Made by a program: the position numbers and the translations under genes
NCBI GenBank assembly: GCA_033439265.1
Contig: JAVTVX010000001.1
Coordinates: 15,146,608-15,210,607 of the forward strand
Source of the DNA: Dillenia suffruticosa
Taxonomy: Eukaryota; Streptophyta; Magnoliopsida; Dilleniales; Dilleniaceae
Length of the DNA stretch: 64,000 nucleotides
Direction: 5' to 3'
The notes under the pieces: generated by a model
Seen by the model: the letters and a program-made list of their open reading frames with translations, nothing else
Database searches by the model: none
What the model was told of the DNA's origin: nothing
Shown: in pieces, positions 13,262-26,700 of the stretch
Layout of the letters: each line of letters opens with the position of its first letter
How positions within the stretch are numbered: the first letter of the stretch is position 1

Positions 13262-13345
13262 AGTTGGCTAGTAGTCTTATCACCAACATTAGCTCACCTT
13301 GCATTTGGTCCTTCCAGAGGTTCAAACCCACGACACCAATAAAAA
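13262..13345 (+). mobile_element. SINE-like fragment (B box)
   Basis: GAGGTTCAAACCC near 13318 matches an RNA polymerase III B box well, with a weak A-box-like TTGGCTAGTAGTC about 50 nt upstream and an A-rich stretch after it. No target duplication was found, so this is a candidate only. Confidence 0.3.
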
Positions 13346-14727
13346 ATATAATTTTTTAATAAATTACGATTATCCAATAATTATTTTAAATTTAACTAAA
13401 TTTAATTCAAAATTGAATTAGATTTTTAAAATAAAATTTTCTCAATATCTATTTTTTTTATACACAAAACTCAAATTTAAAATTCTGTTCAAGAGAAATC
13501 AATAGTAATTATTGGATTGACCATAAATTTTTTTTTTTTTTTTTTTTGTATTATACCAACTTACAGTGGCCCAATTAAGGAGACTACTCTTCTAATATAG
13601 TTTTTTTTTTTATATTTAAAACGCGAATCAAAATCATGACTTTTATTTTTATGTAAACATCTATTCACTTCAAATCATATAAAGGTAGGGATCTACTCCC
13701 ACGCGAATAACTTATCATTTTTCTAACAAGATTTTAACGGATAAGATTCATTGCACACATGTATTCAAGCAAACATTCTACATACATGTTTCTATCTACT
13801 TTATTTATTGCCCAATCAAGAATACACATACATATATATTGAATACAATCACAATGATAACATATATCCAATAATTTTCTAATAAGCAAAAAATTTATTA
13901 AAATAATTATAAGAATAATGTAAAAAAATTATTCTAAACCCAACTCATGTGCTTTCAAACCATACCATAATCAACCCTTCTTTTTTAAGCCTACCTTTCC
14001 ATTTTTATGATTGATTCTAATCTTAATCTAAATTTATTAGAGAGATTTATATGATATGAGTTAAGACAGAAATAAGTTACATTTCTTATCAATTTTTTCT
14101 CCAATCAAACCAGTCATTCATCCTCCCTAAGTCCATTCAAATGCACCAATCATAAAACCTATAAACAAAATGTTCAAAACTAATGATCAATTAATTTTGA
14201 TTCATCATATCTATTTCAAGGATATGTTTTCTTCCTTCACAAATATTTTTCTTCTAATTTCAAGTTTAAGGGACAAAAAGAGATTTATTTTGCATAAACA
14301 CATTTCAAAACTAAAGAAAACTATAGATGTATTAGGCAACTAGTGTATCATTGTACAATGGAGGAGGGGGTGGTGAAGTGTGTTTCTAAGATCAACTTCT
14401 CCCACCACATTACATTAAGATATACATGCTTCCTTCCCTACTAATCTTACAAAGAATACTTCCCTAACTTGCTAAAATCCAAAAGGAGAGAAACCACACT
14501 AAAATGGTAAAAACTGACCCATGCCCCTTTTAACTATACGAACCAACCTAATGGAACTTTACAACCCTAATTTAAAGAATGATTTTACATATAGGGCAAT
14601 GGATGATAAAAAATGGGGATGGATTTACATTGAGGGCGTCAACAGGGGAAGGACAAAAGACAGTGGTCTACAAAGCATTGCACAGAGAGAAAGAGAGAGA
14701 GAGAAGAAACCCATGAGAACCAAGGCC

Positions 14728-17700
14728 TTAATCCTGTAAAAATTGGAAGGCTGGATTCTCTAGAAGTTGGGAAGCAGTTTTTACTTCTGAAAATTCTTTT
14801 TCTTGGAAGCAACCAGAAATGTCTTCGACTGAAAATGGAATGCTGCATTTACAATGCGTTAGGAGTTTGGCACATGAATTCTTTTCATATCAAGTGGAAG
14901 AAAGTTCAATTGGTCGTTATACCTGGAATTGTCATCTAATAAAAAGGAGTTGCGATCTAAAGCACCGGAGTCCTCAGTCATTAGTACTCTCATGCTGGCT
15001 ATAACCTGCAAATAAAACATTCAAGGCACCATAGGCGAAAGAATAGATGCAACCCTAAACAATTAATAGTCCAAAAGAAAAATTTTGAGAAATAATAAAC
15101 AACAATAACAAGAAAACTTACATTTGGAGATACACTTCTTGTATTGTAATTCTCATCCCAATATAGTGTACATATTCTATAAAGTTGTTGAACACTAAGT
15201 ATCTGGAGAAAGAAACCATCCGATAAGAGAAGAAAGAAATTTCCCATCTGACTCCATAACTGTCCAAAAATTTATAAACCATATCCACAATATTGGCAAA
15301 TAATTCCCAACTTACAAAGTGTACTAAAGTTCCCTCTCCCCCTTTTGTATGTGTACAGTTGTTGCAGGGGACATATGAAACACAAATACATGACACATAC
15401 AAAGCGAATTTCCGAGCCAGACAAAAAAAGGGACAAAGAACAGAACTAAGATAACATTAGTTTTATATAAATCCCTACAATTATCATATAAATTTAATTA
15501 GCACATATAAACATAGAAGGATTAGAAAAATCAGAAATTTATATAATTTGAATGGCATTATAATTTGATCCTTAACTAGGTACTTTTGTAAGAATCTTTA
15601 CAAATACAAATATTCAGATTGTATTAATAATAACTTGCAAAGTATCTTTTAGTGTTCGAGTCATCTATTGTGTCAAGAGGGAGTCCAAGAAGTGTGAAAT
15701 TCCAAAAGAAATAATAAAATTTAGTCATGCCGCAAGATGTATCAGGCATTTCCTCCTAGTGTCCAACACAAAGACATTAAGGGTCCATGCTTTCAAAGAT
15801 CACCACTAGACCAAAGACTCGAACATAGTCATTTCTAGGATTGGCTAAATGTAGTGCCTAACTAAATCTAATTTCACATTATGTTCTTTCCAATATGTTT
15901 TATTTTTTAACTCAAGACTGATCAATTATGGATAGTTCATGGATCCCACAAGCAAGAGAGTGAACTCACAGGGCATAGGTCAGTAGTAAGATCATCATAG
16001 GAAATTCTAGACTTCTGATGTATAACCTGCACATATAAGGTGCTGGAGTCAACAAGCAAGAAAAGCCAAAATATCATGTCATCTATATACAAGAGAATGA
16101 AATGCTCTTTGCAATAGCTGCAGCGATCATTAGCAGCTAACATCATATATTTTAGTTAAAATGCTTGCTACAAGATATGGAAACATGCGTTTGGAGTATT
16201 AGTGCATCCAAAATGTGTCAAAATAAAAGATAACTAATGTGATCATAGATATGGTTGGCTTAGGGTCAGACACATCACCAACATGGCAAAGGGCTTGCCC
16301 TGTCTGAAACCTGATCAACTATGGCAATTTTGCAATTTTCAACTTGACTCCTTAATCTAAAAGTAAATTAATAAAAGAAATAAAACCCTCTTTTGTTGTA
16401 TGCATGAATTTCCAAACATTCACAATAATTTTTTAATTTCTCAATAAGTTATCAACATAAGCTCAAATACTGTTTCCCATTCTACATGTATAATTTTACT
16501 TAGTATGTTCATGCTGTTTTGTTCTTGTGTTCTTTAATATTGCTGTGTTAAGTATGACCAAAAGGTGCTTACTTATGAAATCAATAGACTACATGAAATG
16601 TGGTCTATTTTACAGATGAATATTAGAAAGAGAGGCTTATCCTTGTCAAATTTAAAAGACAGCTCCCGTCTTCCTTGCAGAAAGTAGGCATGCTTCCAAC
16701 AATAATATATATATACACATATAATATATATGCTTTATGAATAGAGAAAAGAGGGGCTTATGGTGATTCAACTTCAGCTGGTACTTTTTGGACCAAAATG
16801 AGGAGGTTTCTTAATAACTAACCAACAATCATTTATCCCTAGTTTTCCTCATAAAACTTCTTTGCAATCCTTCTCTTCCCTTTTTTGCATGTTTAGAGCA
16901 GTGTGCATTCAATACTTGTATATATGAAACCAAAGCCCTCCCATAAGAAAATTTAAAGGACTGCTTCTCTGTTGTTGTGGTCTTCCTCTTCACCATCCTT
17001 GGGATAATGAGAACCAGAAAAAGAAAAGAAGTAACAGATATACATGAGCCACAACAACCAAGTATAATCATTCTTGCTTTCATAACATCAAGCTACTTTA
17101 GCCTTACTATAAATCTTTCAACTATTAATCAGGGATGATTGACTTAAATACAAATAGTTAGTTCCCTGTTGACATCTTTCCATAAAAGTCAAAGATACAC
17201 GCTTGGAACATTAAAAAAATGAAATAAAAAAACTCTCAATCAATATGAACAGTCCATTGACAAGCATATGAATGATGCCGCGTATAAAGTAACATGAATG
17301 GCCTATAAGTGTGAACTACAGAAGTAACATCCATATCGAGTTTTGCTATGAGAAAAGAATCATACCAAAAAGCCTACAGCTTGTCTTATGTGCTTAAGCT
17401 CATCCCAGGATGAACCTGCATACTGCAATCAGAGAATGGTCAGAAAACATAAAAATAGAGGTAAAAGTAGGCAAGCACCAAGATGTATATATACATATAT
17501 GAAGCGAAAACAAAAAACTGAGCAATCAAGCAAGAGTGAGATAGAAGTTACAAAAATGGCACACCTCTTCTTTAGCTTGACCACACCATAATTCCAGTTC
17601 AGCCAATCCGGCCTTAATATACTCCCCGTTGCTAAAAGAACAACACTCCCTACGAAGGAGAAGGCTGCAGCGGCATACAAATGAGCATTGTGATTTTACA

Positions 17701-20700
17701 TCAATAGCATGAAAAGATAGACATCAGCAGATACAAAGGTGAAATGGCAGCATACCTATTGAAAAGCTGTACATTGATATATGCAAATATCTGAGTAAAA
17801 ATCTTCTGGACAAGTACGGCAGGAACCTAACCATAAACAATTATAAGCTTCAAAAAAGAAACAAAAATGAGAGTGGTCTTAGAAAAAGGAGCTTTAGAGG
17901 TGCCAATTTCTCACATAATTATCCATCAAGATACTGAGAAGCGAATTAAGGCAATTAATGATGCCCTGCCAATGACTAGCTGGAGGGCTATTATTGCCAG
18001 ATGATTGCCCAGATAATAGGACAGTAGCTTTTGATGTCCTTGGTGCCTGCTCAGAGATGGTATGTAAGTTGTAAATCCTGATTTGGTGAGATAATCTTCA
18101 AAAGAATTAATTAATACCACTAATCATTAACAATGCTTCTTCATCCACTGATACAATGAAGGCTCCAAATAAAATTAAAAGGTATTCTTAGAACATCCAA
18201 CATACAACCCGGGCCACAAATGGATAGTGAAACCATGCATGTTGTATAAGATTAGTGATATAATAAGTGTGTCAAGGATAGGGTACCTTGTATCATATGA
18301 ATATAAAATAAAATATCAGTTTTTAGAGATGCCATGGTAGCATAATAATACATATCATATCCTGTTAACACAGAAAGGCATCTGTACTTACCTCCCATCC
18401 GCTACTTTATGTACATTCAATGTTACACTTTGGAGAGGCAAAAAGGTTTTGAATAAGAAGAAAGAAACAAATAAATAAAGCATTATAGGGGAAAGAGATT
18501 CACATCCGGCATGAATTTATCATCATAGAGATACAATTATATTGTTTGTAGCAAGCTCCTGTACATCATGTAACCTTACATACAGGAGAAACGGCAGAAA
18601 CTGTACTTTCAAACACTCATTGTAGCAAACATAATCTACCATTTGCACATCATGTCAACACAGGAATATTAAAAATAAATAAACTTAAAGAAAAAATCCA
18701 CTTAGGGGAGAAAAAGGGAACTCGTACCTGAATACAAGAAGAAAGCAGTGGTCCAAGGTCCCTCTTCAAATTATCTCGAATTATACCATATATTTTCTCC
18801 ACATAAGCCGTGAGCTGCTGCTTGAAAAGCAAAGCTGGATATTTGGCCTCAACTTGACGCACTACATCTGCAGAAAGGTTGGAGGAGGAAAGAGAGGAAC
18901 GAAACCCCTGAAAATAACATAAACAAAAACAACATCATCTCTCAGCAAATTTAAAGTTTAATAATAAAAAAGCAGAGAGATTTTGTCACATCCTTATAAA
19001 ATGAGTTCAATTAAATTATGCAAGGTAAAATAAAATTAAATATACAATTAAATAATGGGTAATCTAAACATGTGAAACAATTTTTTGACATACACAGATT
19101 CCACAGATATATTATATGAAAAAAAGAATCTAAACAAACAAAATATCAGGCAGGTCAAAAATAAAATATATTGTCTCATTACCTTTGTCATTCTCCCAAA
19201 TAGTGATGTTGGAGTAGGAGGTTTGCTAGCTCCAACAGCCTTCAAACTCCGTTGCAGTAAAAACAGCAGGGTAGAAGTATTAGATAGCCAGTAGGCCATG
19301 TGTTCATTACTATCAGGGTTCTGCAAGAATATTGCACAAGAAGGGAGAAATTAGCTGCAAGTTGGCTTTACAGAAACAAAACCCAAGACATTATGTGAAA
19401 GAATAGAGGAAACAAAAACTATATCTGTGTGTGTATGTGGGTGTGTGTGTATGCATATAAGAACACATATTTAGTCTCATATCAACACACAAGAGAGACA
19501 ATTAAGCAGCTCTGCCGCTTTATCATTGCAAAAATCCAAGCATTCACTAATTATTGCTCCGTTATATTCTGTGAAGATCAACCTCCCCCTCCCCCAACCC
19601 AAAAAAAATGTAAAAATAAAATAAGAAATGTAAGAGCTAACGAAAAGGATCAAGTATCCTAGCTAAGACTTCCAATAACAGGCTAGGTAAATAATGGAGC
19701 AACTTATCACTATGCCAACTCAGTATCAAGTCAGTAGCATCTCAAGCTAAGTCAAAAGTGGGCAAAGAACAACTAAAGAGGTGTATCTCAAGACTTTACT
19801 AAAAAAGTGAAAATAACTCCTTCGCAAAAATACAATAAGGAAATAAGATTGCTAGAATCCAGATTTATCAGCAGCTGAGATACAAGCATTGTCCATGACC
19901 GTCTTCCTATTCATTGATTTTTTAGTTGAGTAGAATAAGGGAAGATTCATAAAAAGAGTGTTCGTCCACATCAGTTCACCTCCATTGCAGATCCAATCGT
20001 CTCAATAAGATGATCAAATACACTAGTTCTTTCTGCTTCAAATAATTTCCAATGGAGAAGGCACTTGTATATTGTGAATGCTGCCACAGGCTTCCCCCGA
20101 CTGAAACCAAGATCTTCTGTAATACATTTAATAAGCGCGTCCATATTCTCCTGCCGTGAAAAAGGATTATAAACAATAAGCAAGTCTTTCAGCATAAGAT
20201 TTCGGAAGTAGAAGAGACTCTAGGAGTACAGGAGTGGGGTAAATGGATTCAAGGTAATGCACAATATATGATATCTGACATGTAATATTGCATATAATAC
20301 AACTTAATGTAAAGTATTGTAATTTTGCGCATATGTTCAACCTTCTAATGTACTAATACTAGAATTTAACCCCACACTATGTGTATGAAAAGCATGTGGG
20401 TACTTTTGAAAATTTCAGGGTGAGAAAGTAAAGAGATAGGGATGTAGTTCCCAAAGAGAAGGTTGACAAAAATATAGGGAATGTGGGTGGTTATAAAATA
20501 TTTGCTGGAATATAAATTTATCTTTAAAAAAAAAAAATTGAATGCCTTGTCAATTTTGTCGTTTATACTACACCCTGGTTAAAATTAAAAAAAAAATAAT
20601 GGGGTAAACTTGTCACATCTGAGTGTAACCGGGCTTCAAAATTAAGATTCACCAAAAAATGAGAGTTCACAACAGATATATTTTGACCACATACATGCTG

Positions 20701-23700
20701 TCTCTCAGCTTGAGATCTCCTCAACCTGCTATCAGACGTGCCAAACTTCTTTACAGGTGTCAGTGGTTCCTGTGAGGAAAGCTTTATCTCAATAATCAAT
20801 ATCGTTAAGATAATACAGCAATGATATCATTAATAATATCAATATGTTTTGAGGTAACTCACGCCAGCTTTATTTTCTTCCATCACGTGATGCCCATTTT
20901 CCTTTGGCTGAGATTTGTATAAGAAAAAGCTTAAATAGATTCACCAGTGTGCCTCTAATCCATAATCTTAACCATTATGCTTACCATAGATGGCATCTTT
21001 TGAACTGGTGCATTCAACAACACTTGCTGCCGTAAAATTTGGTCCTCAGTTTCCATGTCTGATAGCCTCTCTTCAAGCCTACACATGAAGGCAACAATGT
21101 AATTAAACTTTAAAATCAACCAATAGAAGCTGTGAAGAAACCAAATACAGCAATTCCTTTTTTTTTTTTTTTAAAATATGATTAGCTGTCAAGAAAGTAA
21201 AGTCAAATTAGACACAAAATGATTGGTGAAGTCAAAGAAGCAACCTCTGCATGGCAGTCTTCAATTCAATTATCTTGGTCTCTGCATCCAAAGCTTGCTT
21301 TAGCCGCTCTTCACTAAGCCTGTTTGATTCCTGATATTTTCTTTCAGTTTCATCAATCTTCTTTTCTAGTGAACTTACCAAGGCCTGTAATGAGACTTAG
21401 CAAATTTTTATCCCTCATAACACAATTCTCAATACCAATGAAAAGATAAACCTAGGATTTGCCTTAAAAATCTGGAATTAAGGAAACAATGAAATTCTCT
21501 GCAATCATCACCTTAAGCTTTTCATTCTCAGTAGTAAGCTTATCCATTATTTCATTGTCAATAACTGGAACCTCTTGTACACTAGGGGCTTGCTCCGCCA
21601 AATTTTTTGCAGCCTCGCGTTCCTTAAAGAGAAGCTCTTTAGTTTCTTGAAATTGAAGTTGCATCTCTTGCAAAGCAGAATTAAGTTTAGCATTTTCCTG
21701 TGTTTTAGCTTCCTCGAGATCAGCCTATAAAAGTTGAGGGCATCAATTAGAAAGAAGCCAAGTGAGAGCACAAGAGATAAATGGAGTTGAGCACTATGTG
21801 CATGTACTTTTCCGCCTGTGACAGACAGACACTCGTCATTGCTTTCTCCTTTCATCAGCTTAGTGTATTCACATTGATTGTAAGTGTAACAAACCACAAC
21901 TAGTAGGGTGAGAAGGTGTGTGATAGAGCTTAACTTGGAATATCTCAGTGCGATAACATGACAATTACAAAGTCCATCTTAAGAGCACATTTAATACTAA
22001 TTGCAACAGATGGGTCCAGAATATGAGCCTAAGCAATAGAGTAGTACTTCAAAATGAGCTCTTTGGGTTTAGATTTCTTAGTTGTTTTGTAATGGTCTTG
22101 GAATATTTCAGGTTAAGCCCTATGAGACACCTATCGACCCTGTTGGTTGGACCCATCAGTTGGAAGTCAAATGTCAGCAATCTGTTACTCCCAACAACAA
22201 AAAAAAAAAAAAAAAAAAAAAAAAAACTGAGCCTTAATTTCAATATTTGGGGTCGGCCATTTGAGAAACAAATTGGAAAAAGGTAGAGAAAAGAAAAAAA
22301 AAATAAAAAAAAATATATATTTATATAAAAACAAAAATAAAAAGAAAATAAAAGAAAGGGAAAAAGAAAAATAAATAAATAAATCAATAGATAACTATAT
22401 AAAATATATTGGTTTAATTTGTGCGGATTTTTCTACGCCATCCAATTCTTCAAAATACCTATGTCTTAGTAGGGACATTGTGAATATCATGATTCTGCCT
22501 ACATTGAATAGTAAAATAATAATGCTAAACCTACAAAATGCAATACAAACCATACAAACTCAGCAGTGGGTGATTTGTCACAATATTTTACTATATACAA
22601 TTATATGCGTTTCAATACGTATTACCCGGTGCTACATGAGAGTTTCTATGATGCATATTGACTTTAGTTCATGGGCATCGCATTACTCAGTAGAATCATG
22701 GTATTGAGTTAATAGTCTGCATCAATTTTGAATAAATGTGCTTATAAGGTAAAGGAAAAAAATAAAAGAATGATAAATTAAAAAAAAAAAATCAGCTCGA
22801 AATTTTATGAAGCCGATACAACAAAACACAGTATATAAAAATAATTAATGCACCTGATTTAGACAATCCTAATGGTGAGCTAAATCAGTCATCTTAAGAT
22901 GAGATGCATCAGCAAGAAACAGTCATACCCTCATTCGTTTCTCAAGCTGCAGACGCCATGTAAGTTCTTCAACTTCGTTCTCTAGCTTAGTTTTGGCAGC
23001 CTGGAGTGCACCAGTTTCCTTAGCAGCCTGCACAGACAGAGGAATGCTGATGATGCATGAATCATAAAACCACCGTAAGAAAGAAAGAACATATCAGTCT
23101 TCAAAAGCTTGAGAAGCATCAGGTTCCAAATTTACCGAAAAATAAGAAACATATTTCAACAGAAATGATCATGTTCCAATTGCCAATTACTTTGCACATG
23201 GGTATACATGGAAAAAGACAAGGGAAGCAGATAGGACTTTCAACAAAAGAAAAAAAGTATGATCTCCAAGCAAAGTTCACTGCTTTATATGGCAAAAATA
23301 GTATCCCTGTGCCAGTTATGCAGTACAAATGTTTTTATGCACATTCTGAATTCCCTACAAGAAGCCTGACAAACAATTAGCACCAAAACTAACTGTAGCT
23401 TGGGGCTAAAACATCAGTCGATGAGACTGCTCTCAAAATGGCATGGAACTACTATTTCCCAATTCAATAATTAGTGACACCAACATCAATAATCATACTC
23501 CCATTCAAAATAATTAAGCTGGAAGAAAAATATTTAAAAAAAAAAAAGTACAAAAAGAGGAGCAATGATACGAGAGGCACTTACCATTTTAAGTTTCCGG
23601 AGTTCTCTACGTGCAAGTTTTCCTCTCCAGGCACATTGTGTGGCAATTGCTGCTTTCTTTATCATCAAATAATGATGGCGGGCCAAATATTGTCGGCATT

Positions 23701-26700
23701 GACTCTGTCCAGACCACGAAGTCAGTATAAGATGTTAAAAACAACAACAACCACAACAACAACAAGCACCAAACAAACAAACAGAAAATGCCAGATAATC
23801 ATTTAATGAAAGAAGCTTTTAGCCTAAGTAATCAAAAGCAAAAGAAAAATGACAAAGCTGGTAGGTTTTGAGGTGAGATTCAGGTCATTCCTGGTAAAAT
23901 AACATAATTTTATCGATTCCATAATATTGTTATTGCTACATAAGTTGCAATATCTTAGGACACATGCAGCTTAATTCTCAGTGATACAAATTCTCCCTTA
24001 TGCGTTCAATTTGTTTCACTAGAAGCCAATCCTTATCTGTAGTCGGGGAATAAATTTTTTTTTTCCTGAATACCATAATTTAACTAGTCATGGATTATAC
24101 ATAAAAAGAACGTAAATACGATCAAATGAATCCATGAGAATTTTGAATATATGCACAGTTCATCACCCATGCAAACAGGAAGACAGTTTGACCATGATGA
24201 TTTCTTTCAATCAAACATGTTTCCACATGAAATATCCTTCCCCCCCCAAAAAAAAAAACAAAAGAAAAATACGGTAGTTACCAAACTCAGATTTTAGTAA
24301 TAAGATACCTGGATAATAACAGCAGCTCTTGTCTGCTTCCTAAATCGAAGCTCCTTTCGAGCAGCCATACCACGCATCCCGCTTTGGACAGTTACAGCAG
24401 AAAAGCACAACCTCTTGTATGTGCTTGTAGCGAGATATGTACGTGCATTCTTCTGGATCTTCAGACAGGCAGCTTCTCTTTTCATGCTCTCAAAAGCATG
24501 ACGTGCAACCTGCCCTGCAATTAGCTCAAAGAGAAGATAACAACGTTAGCAGTCTCAGCATCAGTATTCACTCGAACGTTTTTATAACCCAACTGAGCAG
24601 ATAATTTATCAAGATGCATAAGCACAAGGATCATGGAAAATTAAGATCAGTAGAATACCAAAAGGAAGAGAAATTTTAGTATAATAAGAGACCGCATACA
24701 AAATTAAAAGGTGATAGTTCAATGCCTCCATGATATCCCCACAACACTAAGAACCTTCTACAACACATTCGACCAGAAACATTGCAAACAACATTCAGCA
24801 TCATGCAAAGCACACTAAAGAAAGGACAGAGGAGCCAAGGACCATAAATTAATTGCCACCAAGAATTGAAACAGAGAATGAACTTCCTAACCATCTTATA
24901 TAATGTCATTGCAGAAATGTATAACAACATAGATTGATAGCTTAAAATAACTCTTGCAGCCCTCCCCATTCAGCAACTGAAAATGCCAAAATTCTAGCAA
25001 CAATTTAAAAGACTGCATCTCCTAATGATTAAAATCATGTATAATAAACAAATTCCGACACCAGTCCCCATCATCATCTCAATAACCAAGGTGAGAGGCC
25101 ACTAAAACAACTTTATACTGGGTCTAAAGAAGTAACTCCAATCACGCCCCTACATCTCCACAAAACAGCAATTACCATCAGTGTGCAAGCTATGCTTCTT
25201 TCTTGTGTATGGCAGGAAAAAACCCTCAATCCTTGTCAATACATGCTATAGGTGAGCCTGAGTGGCTTTGTGGTGCACTCTTTGTGCACCAGAAGATAAA
25301 ACAAACAAACATCATACCAGTATAGCACTCTGACTCGAAGAGTAGTTGCTGGTTCATGTGAAGTTGATGATCTCCCTTGCCAACAAACCAGGAACTCAAA
25401 CTTCTAAGCTTAATCTAATAATACTTTTTGTTTCTTGGTTCAATAGGAGACTGTGGACCTAGGACTAAACAATGGAGGGTAACCATCTCCCACAAAACCA
25501 CCTAATAAACAAAAGTCTCTACTTGGACTCGAACTCTCTCCCTCTAGGAAAGCTACTGAGTTTTTTAACTGCTAGGCTATGCATGCTTGTGATTACCGAA
25601 AATAATTACTGTTGCTAAATTTGATCCATATTCTTTAACATAGCAATGCAAATTCAATTTCTTTATGTGCCGTGTATGGACTAAGGGGCTTCACAGTGCA
25701 CACTTACTGCTGCTGCAGGTGAGCTAGTGAACTACAAGCATCAGGCCAAGACATGACACTGAGCCCAGCGCAAATAAGGCCAATAGGACCTTGGCACAGA
25801 AGATCATTAGGAGAAGATATTTTTTAAAGAGAGAGAGAGAGAAGAAGAAGAAGAAGAAGAAGAAGCTACTGTAGCCTAATTCAAAAACAAAGTTAATATA
25901 GGTATCTCATTCCACCTATATGATTTTCCCACAGATTTTTTTTGGGGGGGGGAGACATGGCAGAGTACCTCTGCACAAGGCTTGAATCTGTATGGCAGAC
26001 TGCCGTAGGAAAAGAAAGCTTTTACGAGCCAAGTAAGAACGAACTTTCCGCTGAATGACACTCGCTGATTTTCCCAAAACTTCACTTCTACGAGCATCTA
26101 GTTCTGCCATTTGACCAGCCCTAAGGAAGATTTTCGTCTTACCAATCTGCAATGATATTACATTGTTTTCTTAAATTTTAGAAGACACTCCAGGAAGAGT
26201 CAGACAATTGACAAAGATTTGACAATATGACTAATTATGTAATTATAGAAAACCATTTAGGGAATACCCATATCACAAGACAAGAGGAAGAAAGAAGTAA
26301 TCACTTTCAAATTCTTGACTATGTTAAGGAAGCATAATAACTCTCTGAAAATAAGAACCAACCAAAATGGGATAGGATTTTTACCTGAAAACCTTTCAGA
26401 TCCACCTTCTCTAAAATCCTCTTGGAAGCAATGATCTCATCACCACTAACAACAAATTTTTAGACAGTGAAAGTCAATAGGAAACCCTTATTAACAAAAA
26501 TCAGACACAGCCACCCCATTTTTGAAGGGTGATGAAGGAGGAGGTGGAGGCCTTAAATTAAAGCATGAGAAAACCACCTTGCTTTAACTATATCAGGTGC
26601 AAGGATGGTAAACCGACTAACAAATTCATTGAATGGTTTTCGGGTAGGATATCCAGCACAACTGATTCTAATGGCCTCCATGACCCCCTAAAATGAGAAA

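Larger units (their letters stand above)
6105..14727. other. Gene-poor AT-rich intergenic region
   Basis: About 8.6 kb between the YUCCA promoter and the myosin 3' end. I see no gene: open frames are short, and the longer ones cover low-complexity DNA (for example the GA run at 8471-8538). It contains microsatellites, long T or A tracts (7673-7695, 12799-12819, 13529-13547), a C tract near 10481, and several pieces of an A/T-rich repeat carrying a CGATATC-TAAAATTATA-like core (listed separately). The stretch 7887-8380 has two overlapping frames of 100 and 139 codons that resemble nothing I recognise. Confidence 0.6.

Noticed and set aside
22049-22387. 112-codon Phe-rich minus-strand frame
   Set aside because: It is generated by the A tract and A/T-rich tail of the LINE fragment in a myosin intron.
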